A DNA stretch of 64,000 bases from assembly GCF_001592285.1 (NCBI RefSeq), contig NZ_BCWQ01000004.1:124001-188000 (forward strand). The letters run 5' to 3'. The position numbers were made by a program, and so were the translations under genes. Shown one piece after another: positions 42,627 through 50,210 of the stretch; the first letter of the stretch is position 1; each line of letters begins with the position of its first letter. The notes beneath the pieces were generated by a model. The model did no database searches and was not told the DNA's origin. It saw only the letters and a program-made list of their open reading frames with translations. The DNA is from Hydrogenophaga pseudoflava NBRC 102511. GTDB lineage: Bacteria > Pseudomonadota > Gammaproteobacteria > Burkholderiales > Burkholderiaceae_C.

Positions 42627-43640
42627 ATGAGTTCCGTACTGCAGGACCCCGACAACACCAACTGGCCGGACAGCGGCAGCGAACTGTCGCGCCAGGAGCT
42701 CGGCCGCCTGATCTACGCCAGCATTTGCCAGGTCGATGGGCCCGTGCTCGACGAGATGCGCCGCATCCGCGACCACGCGGTGGTCAACAACCAGGCCCAC
42801 AACCTCCGTGTCGCGCTGATGCACCGCTGCGGCTGGTTCGTCGAGTGGATCGAGGGGCCGCCCGACGGCATCAGGGCACTGCTGGAACGGGTCGCGCTTG
42901 ACCCGCGCCATCGCAGCCTGCGGGTGGTGCACGAGAGCGTGGGCAAGCCGCGCCTGTTCAAGCCCTGGATCGGCTCCATCGCCCAAACCACCGAGACCAC
43001 CGGCGAGTTCGCGCGCCGCGTGATGGCGTTGCAGGAGCGCCACCAGAAGGGCAAGGGCTATGAGCCGGCCAGCGTCTGGCGCTGCCTGTGTTCACCGCTG
43101 CCGGGACACGTCGAGGTGGCCGCTGCGAACGACGGCAGCTACCAGCGGGTGATGATGATGTCGGCCGCCCGCACCGATGCCTTCGATCTGCTGCGCTGGC
43201 TGTCCGCCCACGAACAGCGGGCCGTGGTGCACCGGCGCTTTGCTGGTGCGGCGCGCGATGCGCTGGACGTGGAAAGCGACTACCTCGACCTGCCGCAGCA
43301 GGCCGCCGCCGGCCGGCGGCTGATCGTCAATGCCCGCAAGGGCCTGGCGATGGGCATGACCCACGCCTTTCTGCCCGACTACGCAGCGGTGGTGATCCTG
43401 CTGGATGCCGACGCCGAACGCAACGAACACCTGCTGGACCGGCTGCTGACGGCCTGCCAGCACGTGCACCACCAGCCGGTGATCGTCGGGCTGGGGGCCG
43501 ACAGCTGGTTCAGCGACTCGCTGCGCAGCGCGACCGAGGCCCGTGGCCTGCGCTGGCACGAGGCCCGCGCGGTCGGACCGTCGTCCGACATGGCCACGCT
43601 GTGGTGGGCCCTCAAACGAATCCTCGACGCGCTGAGCTGA
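42627..43640 (+). CDS. BLUF-like protein with altered photocycle site and a degenerate G-domain-like region
   Basis: A 337-residue cytoplasmic protein. Residues 24-135 align with BLUF: Tyr30 (LIYASI), Asn59 (QAHNLRVALM) and Trp114 (LFKPWIG). The key Gln is Glu73 (WFVEWIEG) and the usual Met is Gly116. Residues 170-337 show a repeat of strand-helix units (RVMMMSAARTDAFDLLRWL, DYLDLP, AVVILLDADAERN, PVIVGLG) in the order of a small GTPase but with no P-loop Lys and no NKxD. I infer a light-insensitive BLUF scaffold on a dead G domain. The stop is one base from the convergent next gene. Confidence 0.7.
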   Translation: MSSVLQDPDNTNWPDSGSELSRQELGRLIYASICQVDGPVLDEMRRIRDHAVVNNQAHNLRVALMHRCGWFVEWIEGPPDGIRALLERVALDPRHRSLRVVHESVGKPRLFKPWIGSIAQTTETTGEFARRVMALQERHQKGKGYEPASVWRCLCSPLPGHVEVAAANDGSYQRVMMMSAARTDAFDLLRWLSAHEQRAVVHRRFAGAARDALDVESDYLDLPQQAAAGRRLIVNARKGLAMGMTHAFLPDYAAVVILLDADAERNEHLLDRLLTACQHVHHQPVIVGLGADSWFSDSLRSATEARGLRWHEARAVGPSSDMATLWWALKRILDALS

Positions 43641-43641
43641 T

Positions 43642-44796
43642 TCAGGCGGTCGGGTAGGTGCCCGGCAGCAGGATGCCGGTGTCCACGTTCTGGATGTTGG
43701 TGTGGCCGCAGAAGGCCATGGTGATGTCCAGTTCCTTGTGGATGATCTGCAGCGCCTTGAACACGCCTTCTTCGCCCATCGCGCCCAGGCCGTAGACCAT
43801 GGCGCGGCCGATCATGGTGCCGCGCGCGCCCAGGGCCCAGGCCTTGAGCACGTCCTGCCCGCTGCGGATGCCGCCGTCCATCCAGACCTCGATCTGCTCC
43901 CCCACCGCGGCCACGATGGCTGGCAGGGCCTCGATGCTGCTGGGCGCGCCGTCGAGCTGGCGGCCGCCGTGGTTGCTCACCACGATGGCGTCGGCGCCGC
44001 TGGCCACGGCCAGTTTCGCGTCCTCCACGTCCATGATGCCCTTGAGGATCAGCTTGCCGCCCCACTGCGCCTTGACCCAGGCCACGTCTTCCCACGACAG
44101 CGTGGGGTCGAACTGCTCGTTGGTCCAGGAGGCCAGCGACTTCATGTTGGTCACCGCCTTCACGTGGCCCACCAGGTTGCCGAAGCTGTGGCGCTTGGTG
44201 CCCGCCATGCCCAGGCACCAGCGCGGCTTGGTCATCAGGTTGATGATGTTGGCGATGGTGGGGCTGGGCGGCGCGGTCAGGCCGTTCTTCAGGTCCTTGT
44301 GGCGCTGGCCGATCACCTGCAGGTCCAGCGTCAGCACCAGCGCGCTGCAGCGGGCCGCGCGGGCGCGCTCGATCATGCGGGCCATGGCCTCGCGGTCGCG
44401 CATCATGTAGAGCTGGAACCAGAACGGCGCCGTGGTGTTCTGCGCGATGTCCTCGATCGAGCAGATGCTCATGGTCGAGAGCGTGAACGGGATGCCGAAG
44501 CGCTCGGCCGCCTTGGCCGCCTTGATCTCGCCGTCGGCGCTCTGCATGCCGGTCAGGCCCACGGGCGCGATGCACACCGGCATCTTCACGTCCTGCCCCA
44601 CCATCTTGGTGGCGGTGGTGCGGTTTTCCATGTTCACCGCCACGCGCTGGCGCAGCTTGATCTTCTGGAAGTCCTCGCTGTTGGCGCGGTAGGTGCCCTC
44701 GGTCCACGAGCCGGAATCGGCGTAGTCGTAGAACATGCGCGGCACGCGCTTCTCGGCCAGGACGCGCAGGTCTTCGATGTTGGTGATCACGGGCAT
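43642..44796 (-). CDS. lldD: FMN-dependent 2-hydroxy-acid dehydrogenase (L-lactate dehydrogenase family)
   Basis: A 384-residue FMN enzyme. The N-terminus PVITNIEDLRVLAEKRVPRM and FYDYADSGSW are family hallmarks. The catalytic His lies in VVSNHGGRQLDG, and FMN phosphate-binding MDGGIRSGQDVLKA and GARGTMIGRAMVYG follow. It probably oxidises L-lactate or a related acid to the keto acid. GGAG lies upstream of ATG 44796. Substrate choice between lactate, glycolate and mandelate cannot be settled here. Confidence 0.85.
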   Translation of the reverse strand: MPVITNIEDLRVLAEKRVPRMFYDYADSGSWTEGTYRANSEDFQKIKLRQRVAVNMENRTTATKMVGQDVKMPVCIAPVGLTGMQSADGEIKAAKAAERFGIPFTLSTMSICSIEDIAQNTTAPFWFQLYMMRDREAMARMIERARAARCSALVLTLDLQVIGQRHKDLKNGLTAPPSPTIANIINLMTKPRWCLGMAGTKRHSFGNLVGHVKAVTNMKSLASWTNEQFDPTLSWEDVAWVKAQWGGKLILKGIMDVEDAKLAVASGADAIVVSNHGGRQLDGAPSSIEALPAIVAAVGEQIEVWMDGGIRSGQDVLKAWALGARGTMIGRAMVYGLGAMGEEGVFKALQIIHKELDITMAFCGHTNIQNVDTGILLPGTYPTA

Positions 44797-44906
44797 GGGT
44801 TGTCTCCGGGGTGGGCTTGAATGCACCGGATCGTAGCGGCGGCGGTGGCGCGCGCCCATTGAAAACCGCTTTTCGGCTTTGAAATTTGCTGCGGGGGCGG
44901 CCCGGC

Positions 44907-46289
44907 TCAGGCCGGCACCGGCCGGGACGGCAGCGTCGCGACGATGGTGGTGCCGGCGCCCGGCGCACTGTCCACCCGCAGCGTGCCGCCGTGCGACTCC
45001 ACCCGCACGCGCATGCCCAGCAGACCGTGGCGACCGTGCGGCACGCGCTGCGGGTCGAAGCCCTTGCCGTTGTCGTGAACGCTCAGGCGCACCGTGGGCC
45101 CCTCGGCCTGCAGGCGCACCCGGGCCTCGGTGCAACCGGCGTACTTGCCGATGTTGGTCAGCGACTCCTGTGCGATGCGGTAGAGCGCGAGCTGCGCCGG
45201 CTTGTCCAGGGCCACATCCTGCAGTTCGGCGTGCACCGGCCTGTCCAGCCGCTCGGCCATCTCGCGGCACAGGATCTCCAGCGCCTGCACCAGGCCCAGC
45301 TGCGACAGCGCGGACGGGTGCAGGTCTTCGATGATGCGGCGCTTGAGGGCGATGCCCTCGCCCAGGCGGGCCTCGATCGCCAGGATGCGCTCGACCGCCT
45401 TCGCGGGCAGGTCGGGCTGGCGGCGCAGCCGGGCAAAGTCCAGCTTCATCGACGTCAGCAGCCCGCCCATCTCGTCGTGCAGTTCGCGGGCGATGTGGGC
45501 GCGTTCGTCTTCGCGCACGTTGACCAGGTGGGTGGCCATCTCGCTCAGCTCGGCGGTGCGTTCCTTCACCCGGGCCGCCAGGCGCTGTCCTTCTTCGAGC
45601 ATCTGCTGGTCGCCCCGGTGCAGCTGGCGCTGGAACAGGAACAGGCCGAGCATGGTGGCCAGCGCCAGCAGGTGCACGGCCATGCGGTTGATCATCAGCG
45701 CGTCGTAGAGGTTGACACGCGACTTCTGCTGCACCGCGGCCGTCTGTTCCAGCACCTCGGCAAAGGCCTGGCGCAGGGCGTTGCGGCGCTCCAGGCTGGC
45801 GCTGCTGGCGGCGGCGGCGATCGCCGGGGCGCGCTCGCCGCGCGCCACCATGGCGATCCAGGACTCGGTGGTGCGGATGTGTTCGTCGATCAGGCGCTCG
45901 ATCGGTTCCACCGACACCGTCTCCTCCGGAACTTCCCGGGTGAGCAGGGCGAAGGCGCTGTCCTTGACCGCTTGCAGCTCCTCCACCGCGGCGCGGTAGC
46001 GGATGGCCTCCTCGGGGCTGGCGGTGAGGATGTAGGAGCGGGCGTACAGGCCCACTTCGGTGAGCCGCTGCAGCGTCTCGGCCGATTTCACGCGGGCGTC
46101 GGTGAGTGCGATGTCGTTGTCCAGCGTGGCCCCGGAGTGCTGGTAGGCGCTCTCGTTGACCACCATGCCCACCACCCCCAGGGCGATCACGATGGGCATG
46201 GTGTAGCGGCCGCGGGCGGCCAGTTCAAAGCGGTGGCGGAACCGCTGGACGCGTTCGGCGTCGGGCGTGAGGCTGGGCGGCGGAGGCAT
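44907..46289 (-). CDS. NarL-type sensor histidine kinase with CHASE3 sensing domain
   Basis: A 460-residue membrane kinase. Helices lie at about 30-47 and 204-220. Between them is a helical CHASE3-like domain (KSAETLQRLTEVGLYARSY). The HisKA_3 motif IARELHDEMGG places the phospho-His at 271. The HATPase domain is complete, with NIGKYAG, DNGKGFDP and HGLLGMRVRV. It lies 9 bp after a single-domain response regulator on the same strand. A NarL-type regulator at 47822 is a second plausible partner. Confidence 0.9.
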   Translation of the reverse strand: MPPPPSLTPDAERVQRFRHRFELAARGRYTMPIVIALGVVGMVVNESAYQHSGATLDNDIALTDARVKSAETLQRLTEVGLYARSYILTASPEEAIRYRAAVEELQAVKDSAFALLTREVPEETVSVEPIERLIDEHIRTTESWIAMVARGERAPAIAAAASSASLERRNALRQAFAEVLEQTAAVQQKSRVNLYDALMINRMAVHLLALATMLGLFLFQRQLHRGDQQMLEEGQRLAARVKERTAELSEMATHLVNVREDERAHIARELHDEMGGLLTSMKLDFARLRRQPDLPAKAVERILAIEARLGEGIALKRRIIEDLHPSALSQLGLVQALEILCREMAERLDRPVHAELQDVALDKPAQLALYRIAQESLTNIGKYAGCTEARVRLQAEGPTVRLSVHDNGKGFDPQRVPHGRHGLLGMRVRVESHGGTLRVDSAPGAGTTIVATLPSRPVPA

Positions 46290-46298
46290 GCGGCAGTC

Positions 46299-46676
46299 TC
46301 AGGCCTCGGCCAGCTTGTCGCAATAGTCGATCAGGGCGTCGAGGTCGCGGGACTTGTCGAACACCTCGGCCGCCCCCAGCGCCAGGCAGCGCCGCCGCAC
46401 CTCCGGGGTCGCGAAGTTGGAGAGCACCACGCGCTGGGCGCGCATCTGCATGCCCTGCGCCGCTTCCAGCACGCCCAGGCCGCTGCCGGCGGCCAGGAAG
46501 ATGTCGACGATCACCAGGTCGAGGTCGGTGGCATGTTCGTGCAACCCGCGCACCGCGGCCTCTTCGGACGGCGCAGACCCCACGATCCGGACATCGGTCA
46601 GCTCCTCCAGGGTGGCGACCAGGTTGCTGAGGATGGTGGGGTTGTCTTCGACGATGAATGCGCTGAGGGTCGGCAT
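46299..46676 (-). CDS. Single-domain response regulator
   Basis: A 125-residue REC domain with the phosphorylation Asp at 58 (LVIVDIFLAAGSG), the acidic pocket VEDN, and the switch residues VVLSNFATPE and FDKSRD. There is no output domain, so it works through protein contact or as a phosphate sink. It is first in an operon with the CHASE3 kinase. A composite motif stands 54 bp upstream. Confidence 0.88.
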   Translation of the reverse strand: MPTLSAFIVEDNPTILSNLVATLEELTDVRIVGSAPSEEAAVRGLHEHATDLDLVIVDIFLAAGSGLGVLEAAQGMQMRAQRVVLSNFATPEVRRRCLALGAAEVFDKSRDLDALIDYCDKLAEA

Positions 46677-46729
46677 GGAACTCGGGCCAGGAAGGTCCTG
46701 CAACGATAGCCACTGTGCGCGGCCACCGC

Positions 46730-46746
46730 TGTAGGACGTGTCTGAC
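46730..46746. promoter_or_regulatory. Composite motif TGTAGGA-N2-TGTCTGAC, copy 1
   Basis: The plus strand reads TGTAGGACGTGTCTGAC. The same 15 fixed bases recur at 47723-47739. This copy lies between the BON gene and the response-regulator/kinase operon, 54 bp before the regulator's ATG. It may be a regulator site or part of a non-standard promoter. Confidence 0.5.
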
Positions 46747-46751
46747 ACACT

Positions 46752-47060
46752 TTATTTCACGATGATGTCGTTGGTCACACGTGTGACACCTTTCACGTTG
46801 GCCGCGATGGTGGCGGCCTGATCGCGTTCGGCGCTGTTCTTGGCAAAGCCCGAGAGCTGCACCACACCCTTGAGCGTTTCCACCTTGATGGACATGGCGC
46901 TGACGATCGGGTCTTCGGCGAAGCGGGCCTTGACCTGGGTGGTGATGGTGGTGTCGTCGATGTAGGACCCCACGGTCTGCTGGTCGCGCGCCACGGCGCA
47001 GCCGGTGATGGTGACAGCGCCGAGGGCGAGGGCCGAGGCGAGGGCGATGGTCTTGAGCAT
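46752..47060 (-). CDS. BON-domain lipoprotein
   Basis: A 102-residue envelope protein. The signal LASALALGAVTITGC ends in a lipobox with Cys21. One BON domain fills the rest: DTTITTQVKARFAEDPIV, VVQLSGFAKNSAERDQA and GVTRVTNDIIVK. BON proteins bind lipid surfaces and strengthen the outer envelope, often under osmotic stress control. A second BON lipoprotein is the next gene upstream. Confidence 0.88.
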   Translation of the reverse strand: MLKTIALASALALGAVTITGCAVARDQQTVGSYIDDTTITTQVKARFAEDPIVSAMSIKVETLKGVVQLSGFAKNSAERDQAATIAANVKGVTRVTNDIIVK

Positions 47061-47113
47061 GTGGATCTCCTGTGTTGGGGGGGTGATCGGTGGTCGGTTC
47101 AGGGTCGGCCCTG

Positions 47114-47545
47114 TCAGCCCACCACCAGCTTGTTCTGGACCTCGGTCACGCCTTCGACGGCCTTGGCCAGTGTGGTGGCCCGTTCGGCGGCTTCGGCGCT
47201 GGGCGCCGGGCCGGTCAGCGACACCACGCCCTGCACGGTGTCGACGTCGATCTTGAGGGCGCTGAGCTGGTCGTCGGCGGCCAGTGCGGCCTTGACCTTG
47301 GTGGTGATGGCCATGTCCGTGGCCGCGGTGGTCACGGACTGGACGGCCTGCTCACCTTCGCGCTTGATGTCGGCGGCAGTGCTCTCCATGTCCTGGCGCG
47401 CCTGCAAGGCGGCCTGCTCGGTGCTGGTCATGGCGCCGTCGATCTTCTGGCCGACCGTGGCCTCTTCCTTCTGTCCGCAGGCGGTCAGCGACAGCAGAAC
47501 GGCGGTGGTGGCAATGACCACTTGTGCTCGGTTGGAAAGTTTCAT
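47114..47545 (-). CDS. BON-domain lipoprotein with helical spacer
   Basis: A 143-residue lipoprotein. The signal TTAVLLSLTACG gives a lipobox Cys near residue 23. A helical charged segment (about 30-75, TEQAALQARQDMESTAADIK) precedes one BON domain (DMAITTKVKAALAADDQLSA, VVSLTGPAPSAEAAERA). It is 53 bp before the other BON gene, so they may be co-transcribed. The upstream 276-bp gap is shared with a divergent response regulator. Confidence 0.87.
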   Translation of the reverse strand: MKLSNRAQVVIATTAVLLSLTACGQKEEATVGQKIDGAMTSTEQAALQARQDMESTAADIKREGEQAVQSVTTAATDMAITTKVKAALAADDQLSALKIDVDTVQGVVSLTGPAPSAEAAERATTLAKAVEGVTEVQNKLVVG

Positions 47546-47722
47546 CTCGTGCTCCTTGGATGGGTTGGCGGAAGGCCGGGCCGGTGCGTGGACCGACCCG
47601 GAACAGCCAGGGCGAAGGACTCGCCGCGCTGTGTGGTCACTGTAGAAAACGCAGCGCCCGCGGGCTGTCGGTCGGGCCCCTGTGCCCCTGTAGGACAGCG
47701 CCCCGCCCGGCTGTCGGAGGGG

Positions 47723-47739
47723 TGTAGGAACTGTCTGAC
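47723..47739. promoter_or_regulatory. Composite motif TGTAGGA-N2-TGTCTGAC, copy 2
   Basis: TGTAGGAACTGTCTGAC lies in the divergent gap between the BON lipoprotein (47545, minus) and the LuxR-type regulator (47822, plus). A further TGTAGGA lies nearby at about 47690, and a TACATT at 47762-47767 could be the -10 of the regulator gene. It matches copy 1 at 15 of 15 fixed positions. Confidence 0.5.
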
Positions 47740-47821
47740 GGACAGCGCGGCTACCCCGCGCTACATTGGTTGAGCCGCCTGCGGGCGGCACGCACGAGAG
47801 AACCAGACTCAAGGAGAACGC

Positions 47822-48454
47822 ATGATCCGGATTGGCATCGTCGACGACCACGCGGTGGTGAGGGCCGGGCTGCGGCAGTACCTGGCCGACCATGTGGACC
47901 TGCGCGTCACGGGGGAAGCCACCAACGGCGCCGAAGCCCTGGAGCTGGCCCGCGCGGGCGAGGTGGACGTGCTGCTGCTGGACATCTCCATGCCCGACCA
48001 GAGCGGCGTGGACGCGCTCAAGGCCATCAAGGCCCGCTTCCCCGACCTGGCCGTGCTCATCCTCAGCGGCTTCCCCGAGGCGCACTACGCCACCAACCTG
48101 CTGCGCCTGGGCGCCAGCGGCTACCTCAACAAGGAGTGCGAGCCGGACGAGATCGTGCTGGCCATCCGCACCGTGTCCATGGGGCGCAAGTACATCAGCC
48201 AGGCGGTGGCCACGCTGCTGGCCGAAGGTGTGGCCGGCGGTCTGGACCGGCCGCCGCACGAGCTGCTGTCCGAGCGCGAGCTGCAGGTGTTCCTGCGGCT
48301 GGCCAAGGGCGAGACCATCGGCGCCATGGCCGAGGCGATGTTCCTGAGCGTGAAGACGGTGAGCACCTACCGCACCCGCGTGCTGGAAAAGCTCAAGCTC
48401 TCCAGCAACAGCGAACTCACCTACTACGCGATGACCAACGGGCTGATCCAGTGA
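47822..48454 (+). CDS. NarL/FixJ-family response regulator
   Basis: A 210-residue regulator. The REC domain has IVDDH at the N-terminus and phospho-Asp54 (VLLLDISMPDQSG). The LuxR-type HTH occupies about 145-205: LSERELQVFLRLAKGETIGA, then VKTVSTYRTRVLEKL. It resembles two-component regulators paired with HisKA_3 kinases, and the one at 44907 is the obvious candidate. It is divergent from the BON lipoproteins, which are likely targets. Confidence 0.92.
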   Translation: MIRIGIVDDHAVVRAGLRQYLADHVDLRVTGEATNGAEALELARAGEVDVLLLDISMPDQSGVDALKAIKARFPDLAVLILSGFPEAHYATNLLRLGASGYLNKECEPDEIVLAIRTVSMGRKYISQAVATLLAEGVAGGLDRPPHELLSERELQVFLRLAKGETIGAMAEAMFLSVKTVSTYRTRVLEKLKLSSNSELTYYAMTNGLIQ

Positions 48455-48475
48455 GCCCGCGGGCGCCGGGCGGCC

Positions 48476-49084
48476 TCAGGGGCCGTCGGTGGGAGGAGGG
48501 GCAGGTGTTGGTGTAGGTGCAGGGGGCGGTGGCTGGCCCCTGCCTTTGAGCCAGGCCGTGAGCGCACCGATCAGGGCCAGCTGCACCGGCGCCTGCGCCA
48601 GCTGCTGCCACAGCAGGCGGCCCACGCGGTGGGGCAGGTCGCGGGTCTGGCGGCGCAGCGTGGTCGCCACCCAGGGCCGGGCCATCATCAATGCGCCGCC
48701 CACGGCGGCAGCCGCCGCCAGGCTGGCCCAGGGGTGCCGCCGCACCACCGGCCGCACCTCGTCGGCCAGGGTGCCCGCCACCAGCTCCACCGACGCGTGC
48801 CAGGGCTGGCGCGTCCACCAGCGGCGCGCCAGCGCACGCGCGGTGCGCCAGGCGGCCCGGGGCAGGCCGTCGCGCCGGGCGCGGGCCATGAGTGAATTCA
48901 TCAGCGAGGCCACCAGGCCCACGACGCCCGCATCACCGCTGGCAGCGTGAGCGCCGCGTTCCGATGGTGCCGGGTACAGCCGCTGGATCAGCAGCGTGCG
49001 CGAGGCATCCAGACGCGCGAGCGCCAGCGCCTTGCGCTGGGCGGCCGTCGGCGGTCGTTCGGGCAACGGAGGCTGCGGGTTCAT
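48476..49084 (-). CDS. Membrane-associated hypothetical protein
   Basis: A 202-residue Ala/Arg-rich protein. The N-terminus is Pro-rich and helical (RLDASRTLLIQRLYPAP). A hydrophobic segment lies near 122-140 (ASLAAAAAVGGALMMARPWV), followed by another weaker one (LALIGALTAWLKG), and the tail is a Pro/Thr repeat. Start overlaps the preceding gene's stop by 4 bp. I do not recognise a named family; the location with DUF883 suggests an envelope stress role. Confidence 0.65.
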   Translation of the reverse strand: MNPQPPLPERPPTAAQRKALALARLDASRTLLIQRLYPAPSERGAHAASGDAGVVGLVASLMNSLMARARRDGLPRAAWRTARALARRWWTRQPWHASVELVAGTLADEVRPVVRRHPWASLAAAAAVGGALMMARPWVATTLRRQTRDLPHRVGRLLWQQLAQAPVQLALIGALTAWLKGRGQPPPPAPTPTPAPPPTDGP

Positions 49085-49464
49085 TCTTCGTCCAGGATGC
49101 GCAGCGTCGCCAGGTCCTGCGCCATCTGCTGGCGCAAGGCTGCGAAGGGTGGTGAATGTTCCAGGCGATGCGCCCGCCAGGCCAGCAGGGCCGCCAGCAG
49201 CAGCGGCACCGCGGGAATGGCCACCAGCAGCCAGGGCATGGGCATGGCCGCCAGCGGCACGACGGCCACCGCGATGCCTGCCACACCCGCGAGCCCCAGG
49301 GCCAGCACCGCCAGCAGGGCAGCGGCGCTGTTCAGACCGGCACGGTGCTTCCACTGCGTGCCCCACTCGTCCAGCTCGGCCGAGGCGAGGTCCACGTAGG
49401 CGTCGGCATGCTCCAGCACCAGGCCGGGCTGCCGCGCCAGGGCCATGAAGGCGGGGTGTATCAC
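49081..49464 (-). CDS. Small membrane protein, phage-holin-like
   Basis: A 127-residue protein with a cytoplasmic N-terminal helix (DLASAELDEWGTQWKHRAG) and two close membrane helices (about 46-68 and 74-94). It looks like the small YqjE/holin-III type membrane proteins that sit next to YqjD/DUF883 genes. It is co-transcribed with the genes on either side. Confidence 0.68.
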   Translation of the reverse strand: MIHPAFMALARQPGLVLEHADAYVDLASAELDEWGTQWKHRAGLNSAAALLAVLALGLAGVAGIAVAVVPLAAMPMPWLLVAIPAVPLLLAALLAWRAHRLEHSPPFAALRQQMAQDLATLRILDEE

Positions 49465-49484
49465 CGTGCGGGCCCTGGCCGGTG

Positions 49485-49907
49485 TCAGTAGCGCTCGGCG
49501 CGGCGGCGGGCGGCCCAGGTCACCAGCAGCGTGGCCGCGGCGCCGGCGGCGGCGGCCATCAGCAGGGCCTTGGCCGGCTCCTGGCGCACGTAGTCGGTGG
49601 TGCGCTCGCCCACCTCGTGGGCCTTGTTGGCCACGACCGTGCCCGCGGCGCGGGCCTTGTCGATGCCCGCACGGGCCAGGTCTTCGGCGCGGTGGGCGGC
49701 GCGGTTCAGGTGCACCGGCACGGCGTCGCGCACCTGGCGCAGGCCGGCCTGGATGCTGGCTTCCGCCTCGGCCGCGGCGCGGCGCGACTCGCTCAGCAGC
49801 TCATCGGCCCGGTCGGCGGTGCGGGCCACGGCCTGCTGTGCGGTGTCCACGCCGGTGTCGATCATGTCCTGGGCGTTGTCCATGGTGGTCTTGACTTTGG
49901 TGCTCAT
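49485..49907 (-). CDS. DUF883/YqjD-ElaB-like membrane protein
   Basis: A 140-residue protein with a long amphipathic helical part (TMDNAQDMIDTGVDTAQQAV) and a single C-terminal helix (LLMAAAAGAAATLLVTWAA) followed by RRRAERY. This layout is that of YqjD/ElaB. In E. coli these C-tail-anchored proteins bind ribosomes in stationary phase under RpoS control. It starts the trio of small membrane genes. Confidence 0.82.
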   Translation of the reverse strand: MSTKVKTTMDNAQDMIDTGVDTAQQAVARTADRADELLSESRRAAAEAEASIQAGLRQVRDAVPVHLNRAAHRAEDLARAGIDKARAAGTVVANKAHEVGERTTDYVRQEPAKALLMAAAAGAAATLLVTWAARRRAERY

Positions 49908-49962
49908 GCGAATCTCCTGTGGTTGAAAGGAAGGGAATGAAACCGGGCGGTGTAAACACCCG

Positions 49963-50124
49963 TCAGCGCTTGAAAAGTCCGAAGACGAAGGTGGCCGCGG
50001 CCATGATCAGGAACACGAAGAACAGAATCTTCGCGATGCCGGCGGCGCTGGCGGCAATGCCTCCAAAGCCCAGCACGGCGGCGATCAGCGCGATCACGAA
50101 GAACACAACGGCGTAATGCAGCAT
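49963..50124 (-). CDS. DUF1328 small membrane protein
   Basis: A 53-residue protein that translates [20 protein letters not shown], then two closely spaced helices, ending FVFGLFKR. This matches the DUF1328/YtjA family of tiny stress-induced membrane proteins. It has a GGAG-type leader (CAGGAGATCGCC). It lies between the DUF883 gene and the AI-2E carrier on the same strand. Confidence 0.92.
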   Translation of the reverse strand: MLHYAVVFFVIALIAAVLGFGGIAASAAGIAKILFFVFLIMAAATFVFGLFKR

Positions 50125-50210
50125 GGCGATCTCCTGGTTGGTTACCGCAGCGCCACGGCTGCGATGGATTCAGTGTGCGCGCCGGTCGCAGGCGCTGGTG
50201 TCGGCCAAGG

